Assembly: GCA_013043165.1 (NCBI GenBank)
Contig: JABDOQ010000065.1
Span: 1-35,358 of the forward strand
Direction: 5' to 3'
Source of the DNA: Woeseiaceae bacterium
Lineage (GTDB): Bacteria > Pseudomonadota > Gammaproteobacteria > Steroidobacterales > Woeseiaceae
Length of the DNA stretch: 35,358 nucleotides
Made by a program: the position numbers and the translations under genes. Positions 1 to 7,846 of this stretch are shown in pieces; the stretch's first letter is position 1; each line of letters starts with the position of its first letter. The notes below the pieces were generated by a model, which saw nothing but the letters and a program-made list of their open reading frames with translations, searched no databases and had not been told where the DNA came from.

Positions 1-426
1 CTGGTTCCGTTCCTGCTGATTACCGCGGTGTTCTCGCGATTGGCGATTCTCGAATTGAATCTGCCAGGCTCCTCTACTGAGCCCGCGGACCCGCAGGAAC
101 AGGTCTTTCAACTGGAAGTCATCGTACGCAAAAGCAAGATCGAGGTTGGCGATCGTAACCAGGGACTGCTGGGCGTTTATCCGAACGGCGACGACGGCTA
201 TGACTACGACGCACTTAGAAGCAAGCTCTCCGAGCTCAAGAAAAGGTATCCGAAGAAATCGGATGCATCGATCCTTCTCGAGCAGGATATTCCGTATGAC
301 ACGCTGGTCCAGGTAATGGACACGGTGCGCGTGGCGGAGGATATCGAGGATGACTCGGTCGTACGCTCCGACCTTTTCCCCGACATATCGATCGGCGATG
401 CGCCGGTTGTAACCGGGGGTGGATAG
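1..426 (+). CDS. ExbD/TolR-family biopolymer transporter (5' truncated)
   Basis: The reading frame is open from base 1 and ends at TAG 424-426, so the start and the N-terminal cytoplasmic part lie outside the window. The visible part begins with the end of a hydrophobic helix (LVPFLLITAVFSRL), followed by a periplasmic domain of about 120 residues rich in charged residues. ExbD/TolR proteins have one N-terminal helix and a periplasmic domain, and work with ExbB/TolQ to couple the proton gradient to a TonB-like protein. The next gene is also ExbD-like and begins three bases after this stop, and the third is TonB-like, so I read this as the first of two ExbD subunits of one motor. The family call rests on topology and context more than on a strong motif. 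The GTG at 28 lies inside the helix and is not a credible start. Confidence 0.75.
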   Translation: MVPFLLITAVFSRLAILELNLPGSSTEPADPQEQVFQLEVIVRKSKIEVGDRNQGLLGVYPNGDDGYDYDALRSKLSELKKRYPKKSDASILLEQDIPYDTLVQVMDTVRVAEDIEDDSVVRSDLFPDISIGDAPVVTGGG

Positions 427-429
427 ACA

Positions 430-957
430 ATGGTCAAGTCAGCCCGCGCAAAACGAATGGAGAAGCATCATAAGCGCCACAAAGGTTCTGGTGCGCTGAA
501 TCTCGTTTCGCTCATGGATATCTTCACGATCCTCGTGTTCTTTTTGCTCGTGAATTCATCGGACGTGGAGACGCTGCCGAACGCCAAGGACCTGCAGCTA
601 CCGGAATCGATTGCCGAAGACAAGGCCAAGGAGACTGTAGTCATCCTGATTGGTGAGACGGACATCATCGTGCAGGGCACGCCGGTGGCGAAGGTAGCAA
701 ATGTCTTGGCGACCAAGGGCAATGATATTCCCGCACTGCGCAAAGCGCTGTTGTCGCAAAACGATCGAGTCCTGCGTCGCACCGCGCAAGCGGACATTAC
801 CGGGCGCGAAGTGACAATTATGGGGGACAAAGATATCCCATACCGTTTGTTGAAAAAAGTAATGGCGACTTGCACGGAATCGGATTACGGACGGATTTCG
901 CTGGCGGTGCTGCAGAAGAGTTCAGACAAGCTGGACAACATTCAGGCGGCGCGCTAG
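430..957 (+). CDS. ExbD/TolR-family biopolymer transporter
   Basis: This 175-residue protein has the ExbD plan: a very basic cytoplasmic N-terminus (about residues 1-22, many K, R and H), one transmembrane helix (about 25-42, LVSLMDIFTILVFFLLVNSS) and a periplasmic domain. The helix carries the aspartate (D31 in LMDIFT) that in ExbD/TolR is the proton-path residue. Family knowledge: with ExbB it forms the inner-membrane motor that energises TonB or similar proteins. It begins three bases after the preceding ExbD gene and is followed 31 bases later by a TonB-like gene, which suggests one operon. Two ExbD paralogues in tandem suggest a heteromeric stator or a specialised system. The substrate is unknown. 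Confidence 0.88.
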   Translation: MVKSARAKRMEKHHKRHKGSGALNLVSLMDIFTILVFFLLVNSSDVETLPNAKDLQLPESIAEDKAKETVVILIGETDIIVQGTPVAKVANVLATKGNDIPALRKALLSQNDRVLRRTAQADITGREVTIMGDKDIPYRLLKKVMATCTESDYGRISLAVLQKSSDKLDNIQAAR

Positions 958-988
958 GGCGCAGGGACGAACGACAGGAGTCGCGGAA

Positions 989-1942
989 TTGGATTTACCG
1001 TTTTACAGAGAATATGACCTGCCATGGACGACGGGCCAGGGCCAGGAACGCAAGTTCCGGCGACTGCTCGGTATCATATTCCTGGTTTGCGCCGTACTTG
1101 GATTGTTGTGGCCGTTTATTCCTGTTCCGGAACCGGATCCGTATGATGTCGAGGAGATCCCGCCACGGATCGCGCAGCTGCTGCTCGAAGAAAAACCACT
1201 CCCGCCACCGCCACCGCCACCGAAGGAAGAGGAGCCGGAGCCGGAGCCCGAAGAAGCAGAACCTGAGAAGGTCGTCGAAGCTGAGCCCGAGCCTGAGCCG
1301 GAACCGGAGCCTGAGCCGCAGCCTGATCGCGAAGAGGTTGCCCGTGAGCAGGCGCAGGCCGCGTTGATGCCCTTTGCCGAGGACCTTGCCGACCTGGTTG
1401 ACAGGGACCTCGTAGAACAAATGGCCGACGACCGTCCTTTGACGGCATCGGTGGGAGAGGCGGTGCGGAATGAACGCTCGATGATTACCTCCAAAGCGGG
1501 CGCCGCATCGCGCGGTATCAATACAGCCAGCATGAGCCGCAATACCGGCGGTACTGGAATCGCGGGGCGGTCAACGACCAAGGTCACGAGCCCGGTCGCG
1601 GGAATCGGCCAAAGCGGCGGCAGCGCTTCGCGCACCGGGTCGAGCGGCAAAGCCTCGCGATCCCGTGAAGAAATCGAACTCGTGTTCGACAAGAACAAGG
1701 GTGCGATATTCGCTCTTTACAATCGCGCGCTGCGCATGGACCCGTCACTCGAAGGCAAGCTGGTGCTCAAACTGACTATTGCTCCGAATGGACAGGTCAC
1801 GATGTGCGAGGTGGTCTCCAGTGAGCTCGGCGATCCCGATCTCGAGCGCAAACTGGTGCAGCGTGTGAAGCTTTTCCGATTCGAGGCCAGAGACGTCGAA
1901 GCTATTACGACCACGAAGCCAATCGACTTTTTCCCGGCATAA
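989..1942 (+). CDS. TonB-like energy transducer with AgmX/PglI-type C-terminal domain
   Basis: The 317-residue product has a short cytoplasmic N-terminus, one membrane helix (about residues 26-46), a proline run (PPPPPPP, about 71-77), a long Glu-Pro repeat (about 80-115), a Ser/Gly-rich linker (about 160-225) and a C-terminal domain (about 226-317) that resembles the AgmX/PglI C-terminal domain and is distantly TonB-like. The Pro/Glu linker is typical of proteins that span the periplasm. It follows two ExbD genes, so it should be the force-transmitting partner. I chose the TTG at 989 because an AGGAG stretch (976-980) sits eight bases upstream and no better start precedes the membrane helix. 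The repeat is encoded by near-tandem gagcctgagccg-like units. In the myxobacterial namesakes this domain is linked to gliding motility; nothing here shows that role. Confidence 0.82.
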   Translation: MDLPFYREYDLPWTTGQGQERKFRRLLGIIFLVCAVLGLLWPFIPVPEPDPYDVEEIPPRIAQLLLEEKPLPPPPPPPKEEEPEPEPEEAEPEKVVEAEPEPEPEPEPEPQPDREEVAREQAQAALMPFAEDLADLVDRDLVEQMADDRPLTASVGEAVRNERSMITSKAGAASRGINTASMSRNTGGTGIAGRSTTKVTSPVAGIGQSGGSASRTGSSGKASRSREEIELVFDKNKGAIFALYNRALRMDPSLEGKLVLKLTIAPNGQVTMCEVVSSELGDPDLERKLVQRVKLFRFEARDVEAITTTKPIDFFPA

Positions 1943-1961
1943 ACGAAACTGACTCCGACAA

Positions 1962-1985
1962 GCCCCGCTGTGCCAATCGCGGGGC
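1962..1985 (+). terminator. Hairpin downstream of the ExbD/TonB-like operon
   Basis: GCCCCGC (1962-1968) and GCGGGGC (1979-1985) form a perfect 7-bp GC-rich stem with a 10-base loop, 19 bases after the stop of the TonB-like gene. No T-tract follows, so it may be a weak terminator or an mRNA 3'-end stabiliser rather than a classical intrinsic terminator. Confidence 0.4.
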
Positions 1986-2174
1986 ATACCTCAGTGGCTC
2001 TCACACTGCTTCCATCGAGCGGGACCGCGGTGTGCAAACTCGCCTGGTGAGACACGCCCCATAATCGGTGCCGGAAAATCAGGTCGAAACTGATCGTGCC
2101 GCCTAACCCTGTCCACGGGGTAGGGTAGACTATCGATATTGCCTACCCAATAAATACGTTCTGCGAGGATCAGT

Positions 2175-3278
2175 ATGAATCAGGCTGTGCTGCTTTTTGT
2201 TGCCGGTGTTTTCTTTCTGCTGCACGCGACGACATCGCCGGCTGAGATCTCGATTGAGGAGCTCATCGGTGACGCGGGGATCGTCGAAGGCCCCATTGCC
2301 ATGCGCGATCTGCCGCAATGGCAGGGTGCCCGAAGACTACTGGTATCGCGTCTGGACGATGAGGTCGATGAACTCAGGGCGCTTATGCCAGACGTTGAGT
2401 TCGTTGTCGTGAATGCAGAGGTGGACGCCATTGAGAAGGTGGGCCATGTCGATGCGATAATCGGCTTATGCAGTGAGCGTCTGCTCGCGGCAGCGAAAAG
2501 CGCCGTCTGGGTTCAAATCTTCTCATCCGGAGCCGAACATTGTGTCAATGTTCCGGCCGTAGCCAGCGGCCAGATCGTGCTGACGAATATGCAGAAAATG
2601 TCGGCCCCGGTTATCGGCGAGCACGCTGTTGCCATGATGCTTGCCCTCGCGCGGCGCCTTCCCGTGTATGCAAAAGGCATGAGTCAGGGCGCCTGGATGA
2701 GGCGTTCCGAGGCGTCGACGGCAATGTTCCCGGTCTCGGGAAAAACGATGCTCGTAATCGGTCTCGGCGGAATCGGCACTGAGGTGGCAGAACGTGCTGC
2801 CGCGCTCGGCATGCGCGTGGTCGCAACTCGCAACAGCAGCAGGGATGGTCCGTCGTTCGTAGAGTACGTCGGCTTGTCCGACGAACTTCTCGATCTCGTG
2901 GGGCAGGCAGAGGTCATCGTGAATGCATTGCCTTTGACCGACTCTACCCGAAACCTGCTCGACGCCGAATTTTTCGCCGCGACCAGGAAGGGTGCTTTGT
3001 TCATAAACGTTGGTCGCGGCGGCACCGTGGATACGGATGCTCTGACCGACGCAATTCGAAACGGGCAGATTGGTGGAGCTGGCCTTGATGTGACCGATCC
3101 CGAGCCACTGCCGTCTGATCACGCCTTATGGCAGCTCGACAACGTCATCATAACGCCACATGTCGCATCCCGCGGCGGCGAACGAGAGCGACATTTTGTC
3201 TTGCTCAAAGAAAACCTCAGGCGCTTCGCCGCAGGAGAGCGACTTTTGAACGTTGTGGACCCCGAACGAGGCTACTAG
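2175..3278 (+). CDS. D-2-hydroxyacid dehydrogenase family protein with N-terminal signal-like segment
   Basis: The 367-residue protein has the D-isomer 2-hydroxyacid dehydrogenase fold: dinucleotide-binding loop GLGGIG (196-201) and the catalytic triad Arg281 (NVGRGG), Glu310 (DPEP) and His329 (TPHVAS). All key residues are present, so it should reduce 2-oxoacids or oxidise D-2-hydroxyacids. After the second Rossmann strand comes ATRNSS instead of an acidic residue, which favours NADPH over NADH. Oddly, the protein begins with a hydrophobic stretch ending in a plausible signal-peptidase site (MNQAVLLFVAGVFFLLHATT, then SPA-EIS at about residue 24), where cytosolic relatives start directly with the substrate domain. 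The ATG at 2175 has GAGGA at 2165-2169. The upstream region holds GGGTAG (2123-2128) facing CTACCC (2143-2148). Substrate and true location are unknown. Confidence 0.85.
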   Translation: MNQAVLLFVAGVFFLLHATTSPAEISIEELIGDAGIVEGPIAMRDLPQWQGARRLLVSRLDDEVDELRALMPDVEFVVVNAEVDAIEKVGHVDAIIGLCSERLLAAAKSAVWVQIFSSGAEHCVNVPAVASGQIVLTNMQKMSAPVIGEHAVAMMLALARRLPVYAKGMSQGAWMRRSEASTAMFPVSGKTMLVIGLGGIGTEVAERAAALGMRVVATRNSSRDGPSFVEYVGLSDELLDLVGQAEVIVNALPLTDSTRNLLDAEFFAATRKGALFINVGRGGTVDTDALTDAIRNGQIGGAGLDVTDPEPLPSDHALWQLDNVIITPHVASRGGERERHFVLLKENLRRFAAGERLLNVVDPERGY

Positions 3279-3288
3279 CGAGCCTGCC

Positions 3289-4032
3289 GTGTCGGAATTC
3301 GAGCATGCAAAGAACCGCCGAGTCGCTATCGACGGCGCCCGTCGGCGTCGCCTGTACCTGTTTCGGCATGGTGCGGTCGACTACATCGACGAAAACGGCA
3401 ACTGGGTGGCCGATCCGGATTCAGTCAACCTTAATACGCGGGGCAGAGCACAGGCAGCGGAAATGGCCGAGATGTTCGCCGGCATCCATGTTGATAAAGC
3501 GCTCTGCACCGGCCTGCCGAGAACGCAGCAAACCGGCAAGACGATCCTGGGTGATCGCAAGGTTGAGCTGGAAGTGTTCGCAGAGCTTGAAGAAATTCGG
3601 CCGCTAAAGGGAGAAACGGCGGGCGGATACGATATCTATACCGATATCGCGTTCTCTCACTGGCGGGCACCGCATGAGGATTCGAGATTTCTGCGCGGAG
3701 AGCGTTACCATGATTTCTACGCGCGCGTCAGCGCCGCAATGGAGTCTCTGCTTGCCGATGAATCGTGGCACAACCTGGCGGTGTTCGCTCATGGTGGTAC
3801 CAATGCCGCGGTCCTCGGGTGGGCCACCGGGGTAGGCCTGGAAGCGTTCGGCTTGCTCGATCAGTCGATGTGTTGCCTCAATATTATCGACTTCGATTTT
3901 GATGAAAAAAGCCGTTTGGTTCGCAAAACTGTGCGTGCGATGAATATCACGGCCGACGATCCTGTAATGCGCAATCGGCATGCCAGCGACATGGAGATGC
4001 TCGCACGGCGCATTCAAAAATGGCAGCAATAA
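3289..4032 (+). CDS. Histidine phosphatase family protein (phosphoglycerate-mutase-like)
   Basis: The product has the RHG signature (R26-H27-G28 from the GTG at 3289), in which the histidine is the phospho-acceptor. It also has a downstream arginine-bearing segment (TGLPRTQQT) and the second catalytic histidine (FAHGG, H168), so the active site looks complete. Family members remove phosphate from sugars, nucleotides, proteins or small metabolites; the substrate cannot be read here. The GTG at 3289 lies 10 bases after the preceding stop. A TTG at 3253 would add 12 residues but overlap the dehydrogenase gene, and neither start has a clear ribosome binding site. The 3' end overlaps the next gene by 13 bases, suggesting translational coupling. 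Confidence 0.85.
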   Translation: MSEFEHAKNRRVAIDGARRRRLYLFRHGAVDYIDENGNWVADPDSVNLNTRGRAQAAEMAEMFAGIHVDKALCTGLPRTQQTGKTILGDRKVELEVFAELEEIRPLKGETAGGYDIYTDIAFSHWRAPHEDSRFLRGERYHDFYARVSAAMESLLADESWHNLAVFAHGGTNAAVLGWATGVGLEAFGLLDQSMCCLNIIDFDFDEKSRLVRKTVRAMNITADDPVMRNRHASDMEMLARRIQKWQQ

Positions 4033-4544
4033 GGCCCGCATCGAAACCCGCTGAAGGTTTCTCCCCGATCGCAGGTTCCGACGCGCGCATTCTCATACTC
4101 GGGAGCTTGCCGGGTCAACGCTCGATTGCGGAACAGCAGTATTACGCGCATCCGCAAAATGTGTTTTGGCGGATCATGGAAGAGCTGTTTGGGGCCAATG
4201 GCGATTATGTTGATCGCTGCGAGCAACTTGTTGAAGCCCGGGTCGCGCTTTGGGACGTGCTGCAGAGTTCATTGCGGCCGGGCAGTATGGATGCGAATAT
4301 CAGGCTCGACAGTGCACGTGCAAATGATTTTGAAACGTTTTTGAATGTGCATTCCGACATTCAACTGATCGCATTCAACGGCAGGAAGGCCGAAGCGCTT
4401 TTCGGAAGATTCGTGAATTTTGATGCGAGAGACGATTCAATTCAGCGAGTCCGTTTGCCATCGACGAGTCCGGCTTATGCGGCAATGTCATTTTCGGCTA
4501 AGCTGGCGTTGTGGCGGCAGGCGATCGGCCTGGCCGCAGAGTAG
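4020..4544 (+). CDS. DNA-deoxyinosine glycosylase (uracil-DNA glycosylase family 6, HDG)
   Basis: The 174-residue protein matches the hypoxanthine-DNA glycosylase branch of the uracil-DNA glycosylase superfamily. The motif ILGSLPGQRS lies near residues 26-35, followed by QYYAHPQNVFW (40-50), whose Asn47 corresponds to the catalytic asparagine of family 6. The C-terminal LPSTSPA (146-152) is the DNA-minor-groove loop. Family knowledge: these enzymes excise hypoxanthine produced by adenine deamination, starting base-excision repair; some also act on uracil. The length is normal. The start overlaps the phosphatase gene by 13 bases. The surrounding genes are not DNA-repair genes, so the cluster looks like co-transcribed housekeeping functions rather than a pathway. 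Confidence 0.88.
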   Translation: MAAIRPASKPAEGFSPIAGSDARILILGSLPGQRSIAEQQYYAHPQNVFWRIMEELFGANGDYVDRCEQLVEARVALWDVLQSSLRPGSMDANIRLDSARANDFETFLNVHSDIQLIAFNGRKAEALFGRFVNFDARDDSIQRVRLPSTSPAYAAMSFSAKLALWRQAIGLAAE

Positions 4545-4564
4545 TCAATTTCGAGGAGAAGGTG

Positions 4565-4939
4565 ATGATTGGATATGTGACCCTGGGCACCAATCGGTAC
4601 GATGAGGCCGCAAAATTCTACGACGAGCTGCTCGCCATTATTGGCGCAAGCCGCATGATGGAAAGTGACACGTTCATAGCCTGGGCGACAGGTGCAAATT
4701 CGCCCGCCATCTCAATTCTCAGGCCCTACGATGGCAAGGATGCGACCGTAGGCAACGGCGTAATGGTCGCCCTTGCTGCGGGCTCGCCCGATAGAGTGAA
4801 CGCACTTCACGCAAAAGCGATAGAGCTGGGTGGCGCCGATGAAGGCGCGCCGGGGTCCCGCGGCAACAATTTCTATGCGGGCTATTTCCGCGATCTGGAT
4901 GGCAACAAGCTGAATGCATTTTGCATGACAAAGGATTAA
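4565..4939 (+). CDS. VOC family protein (glyoxalase/bleomycin-resistance fold)
   Basis: This small protein (124 residues) has the vicinal-oxygen-chelate pattern: a beta strand at the start (MIGYVTLGTNRYDEAAKFYDELL, followed by a long helix) and a C-terminal half ending in FRDLDGNKLNAFC, the usual end of a VOC module where a metal ligand glutamate often sits. Here that position is Asn (NKLNAF), so metal binding may be changed. I chose the ATG at 4565 because GAGGAG (4553-4558) lies six bases upstream; a longer frame to 4511 would overlap the glycosylase gene. Relatives act as glyoxalases, dioxygenases or resistance proteins, and the function cannot be fixed from sequence. The next gene follows after six bases. 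Confidence 0.8.
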   Translation: MIGYVTLGTNRYDEAAKFYDELLAIIGASRMMESDTFIAWATGANSPAISILRPYDGKDATVGNGVMVALAAGSPDRVNALHAKAIELGGADEGAPGSRGNNFYAGYFRDLDGNKLNAFCMTKD

Positions 4940-4945
4940 TCAAAA

Positions 4946-5374
4946 ATGAACAACGCTCTGATACTGCAGCCAATGCTCGGGGTAATGACCCTGACGGCGA
5001 TCGTCTGGTTCGTAATGTACGCCAGGCGAATTCCGGCGATGAAGCAAGCACGCGTGCCTGTGCAGACCTACACGACGCCCGATAAAGTAGCGGAGCTGCT
5101 CCCCGAAGCCGTCAACAACCCGGCGAACAACCTGAAGAACCTTTTTGAGTTACCGGTGTTGTTTTATGGACTGTGCCTTTTTCTGTACGTGACGAATAGT
5201 GTGGATACGGGTTACGTATTTGCGGCATGGGTATTTGTGGTATTTCGAGCGATGCACAGCTTTGTCCAATGCACTTCCAACATCGTGATGTTGCGTTTCT
5301 ATCTGTATGCGGCAGCTGCGCTGGTACTCTGGTTTATGCTGGGTCGAGCGGTTGTGGCTAGCTTGAGCAATTAG
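4946..5374 (+). CDS. MAPEG family membrane protein
   Basis: The 142-residue protein has four hydrophobic helices (about 8-26, 68-84, 90-106 and 118-136) and the MAPEG hallmark NPANNLKNLFELPVLFY (about 53-69) just before helix 2. MAPEG proteins are small membrane enzymes of eicosanoid and glutathione metabolism; bacterial members are often microsomal-glutathione-transferase-like and handle lipophilic or oxidised compounds. It lies six bases after the VOC gene and is probably co-transcribed with it. A detoxification role is plausible for the pair but is inference. The gene ends only 13 bases before the convergent P-II gene. Confidence 0.88.
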   Translation: MNNALILQPMLGVMTLTAIVWFVMYARRIPAMKQARVPVQTYTTPDKVAELLPEAVNNPANNLKNLFELPVLFYGLCLFLYVTNSVDTGYVFAAWVFVVFRAMHSFVQCTSNIVMLRFYLYAAAALVLWFMLGRAVVASLSN

Positions 5375-5387
5375 CGCGGCGTACAGA

Positions 5388-5765
<378 letters not shown>

Positions 5766-5821
5766 CTAACAACAGGCGTTCCCCATGTGTACCAATAAAC
5801 GTTATAAACAGGCAGGGCGTT

Positions 5822-6850
5822 ATGACCGGCACAACAAGTTTGCTTAAGGACCAGGACGGGCCGCTGTACCACGGCGCGGCAACTGGCTATACCGTCGTTG
5901 CCTATACCCTGGGATTTGTCGGTCTTTTCGAAAGCCACTGGGCGATCAACATCCTGGCAACGTTATTGCTTGCGCACGCGATGATCATCGCCGCATACCT
6001 CATACACGAGTGCGGCCATAACCTGGTGTTTGCGAACAGCCGCCATAATGCGATGCTGGGGCGATTCATGAGCTGGTTGTGCGGTTCTGCGTATGGCACG
6101 TATGAAGACATACGTTACAAGCATTTTCGCCACCATGTCGACAACGACGATGTCGTCTGGTTTGACTATGACCGGTTTTTTGAAAAAAACCCGGTGGTCA
6201 CCAGGATTGTCCGGTTCATGGAGTGGCTTTATATCCCGGCACACGACCTGGTCATGCATACGGTAATGATCCTGACGTCTTTCGTCATTCCGCAGCGTCG
6301 CTCGCAACGCGCTCGAAACGTGGCTGTCATTGTCATTCGGGGCGGGGTGTTTGCTGCGCTCGCAGTGTTTGTGCCGAAGGTCGCAGTTCTCTATGTCGTC
6401 GCCTATTTGATCATGATGCACGTCCTGCGGTTCATGGACAGCGTACAGCACGACTACCCCTACAATACGACGCTATTCGACTATGAGCAGCCACCGCACA
6501 AAGGTGACACTGAATGGGAACAGCGACATACCTTCAGCAACCCGCTGAGTTTGCGGTTCCCGAAACTGAACTGGCTTACACTCAATTTCGGCTATCATAA
6601 TGCCCATCATGCCGACATGAGTGTGCCCTGGTATCGGCTTCCTGAGCGACACTTTGAAATGACTGGCAATGATCCCGACCTGGTCATTCCATTAATGTCG
6701 CAGCTCAAGCTCTACCATCACAACCGCGTGCGACGTGTATACAATGCGCAGCCGGCAGACTACCCGACCGGGGCGGAATATCTAAAGGTTGCCCGGTCAG
6801 GATCGGGTGCCATCGGTGGCAATGCTGCGTCGTTTCTCACGTCTTTTTGA
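5822..6850 (+). CDS. Membrane fatty-acid desaturase family protein
   Basis: The 342-residue membrane protein carries the three histidine boxes of the di-iron desaturase/hydroxylase family: HECGH (62-66), HFRHH (101-105) and HNAHH (259-263), separated by hydrophobic helices (about 20-36, 40-58, 168-200). These boxes bind the two irons that use oxygen to insert a double bond or hydroxyl group into an acyl chain or a related lipid. The substrate is unknown; members include fatty-acid desaturases, carotenoid enzymes and alkane-type hydroxylases. It is divergent from the P-II gene with a 95-base spacer. Downstream lie a 20-codon ORF and a LuxR-type regulator, which may control it. Confidence 0.88.
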   Translation: MTGTTSLLKDQDGPLYHGAATGYTVVAYTLGFVGLFESHWAINILATLLLAHAMIIAAYLIHECGHNLVFANSRHNAMLGRFMSWLCGSAYGTYEDIRYKHFRHHVDNDDVVWFDYDRFFEKNPVVTRIVRFMEWLYIPAHDLVMHTVMILTSFVIPQRRSQRARNVAVIVIRGGVFAALAVFVPKVAVLYVVAYLIMMHVLRFMDSVQHDYPYNTTLFDYEQPPHKGDTEWEQRHTFSNPLSLRFPKLNWLTLNFGYHNAHHADMSVPWYRLPERHFEMTGNDPDLVIPLMSQLKLYHHNRVRRVYNAQPADYPTGAEYLKVARSGSGAIGGNAASFLTSF

Positions 6851-6893
6851 CGCGACCCGGCTGCCGCAACACGATTACCAGAGGAACAAGAGC

Positions 6894-6956
6894 ATGTCCG
6901 ACAAGAACCAGGTTGGTAATATTGACTGGATCGATATTACTAGCGAGCCGGTTTGA
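6894..6956 (+). CDS. Putative 20-residue small protein, coupled to the LuxR gene
   Basis: An ATG at 6894 opens a 20-codon frame (MSDKNQVGNIDWIDITSEPV) ending at TGA 6954-6956. GAGGA (6881-6885) sits eight bases before the ATG, a near-ideal ribosome binding site, stronger than that of many genes here. The stop overlaps the TTG start of the regulator (TTGA, 6953-6956), the pattern of translational coupling. The peptide is hydrophilic and acidic with a single Trp, and has no signal peptide or membrane segment. I do not recognise it. It could be a leader peptide setting expression of the regulator, a small functional or signalling peptide, or the relic of a longer gene. Confidence 0.5.
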   Translation: MSDKNQVGNIDWIDITSEPV

Positions 6957-7747
6957 GTAAACCTTTCGATAATCCTGACTGGCACGCCGCTTTAGCCAAT
7001 CTTGTCAAGAGCGGCGACGATCAGGGGACCGCGGATGCGCTGGCGAGAGTAATCGACGTTGCCGTCGACAACGATGCAACGTGTCTGCTGGCATTTTATC
7101 GGGATGCACCACCGAGCGTGTTGCACCATACAATGACACCGAGCCGCGCCCGGCATTACCTGGATCGCTACCTGGCCGGACCTTACCTGCTCGATCCCCT
7201 GTACCAACTTGCAGTGCGCAAGACCAAACCGGTCATCTGCCGTTGTCGCGATGAAACACCTGATCGATTTCGATCCAGTGAGTATTTTCGTCAGTACTAC
7301 GAAAGAACGCATCTTGCGGACGAGATGGATTTTCTTATGGACACCGATACCAAGAGTACTCTCGTGCTTGTGGTTGGCCGGTGGGAAACCCGATTTTCGC
7401 GCGCCGACGTGGCTCGCCTGCGCCTGATGGAGCCCGTCGTCAGAGCAGCCATGCTGAGAATCTGGAACGCATGGTCGGCACGCCATTCGGATGAAGAACG
7501 CGACCTCAGCATGCACCAGCGCCTGACGCGGTGCTTTGAGCATTTTGGCGAGTCGAGTCTGACGCAGCGGGAGCGACAGATTACGCAGCTCCTGTTACGA
7601 GGCCATTCTTCGAAGTCGATTGCCAGAGAACTCGGAATCGCACCGGGGACCGTAATGGTGCATAAGCGCAACCTGTTTTCGAAGCTCGGTATCACGTCCC
7701 AGTACGAACTTTTCTCATTGTTTATCGACAAGCTTTCGGAGCTTTGA
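6953..7747 (+). CDS. LuxR family transcriptional regulator
   Basis: The 264-residue protein ends in a LuxR-type helix-turn-helix (about 203-258): LTQRERQITQLLLRG, then SIARELGIAPGTVMVHKRNL with the recognition helix, then FSKLGI. The N-terminal 190 residues form a soluble sensor-like domain with aromatic clusters (YLDRYLAGPYLLDPLYQ, EYFRQYYERTHL) as in single-component LuxR regulators. I do not see a receiver domain with phospho-aspartate, so it is not a typical response regulator. No luxI-type synthase is present, so the ligand, if any, is unknown. The start is a TTG overlapping the stop of the preceding 20-codon frame. It lies between a desaturase and an acyl-CoA operon, so lipid metabolism is a plausible target. 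Confidence 0.85.
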   Translation: MSKPFDNPDWHAALANLVKSGDDQGTADALARVIDVAVDNDATCLLAFYRDAPPSVLHHTMTPSRARHYLDRYLAGPYLLDPLYQLAVRKTKPVICRCRDETPDRFRSSEYFRQYYERTHLADEMDFLMDTDTKSTLVLVVGRWETRFSRADVARLRLMEPVVRAAMLRIWNAWSARHSDEERDLSMHQRLTRCFEHFGESSLTQRERQITQLLLRGHSSKSIARELGIAPGTVMVHKRNLFSKLGITSQYELFSLFIDKLSEL

Positions 7748-7846
7748 ATCAGGGCTCCAGGTACCGCGCGATTGGTATTCAGTTCCGCATGAGTTAGTCG
7801 GACAATTGGAAAGACATTCGGCTAGTGGTCAAAAGGTGTCTGCTCC

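Noticed and set aside
1200-1330. Tandem short repeats that could suggest a repeat array
   Set aside because: They encode the Pro run and Glu-Pro linker of the TonB-like protein; this is coding low complexity, not a CRISPR or intergenic array.
5826-5845. GGCAC...TTTGCT as a sigma-54 promoter near the P-II gene
   Set aside because: The GG to GC distance is 12 instead of 10 bases, and it lies inside the desaturase gene pointing away from the P-II gene.
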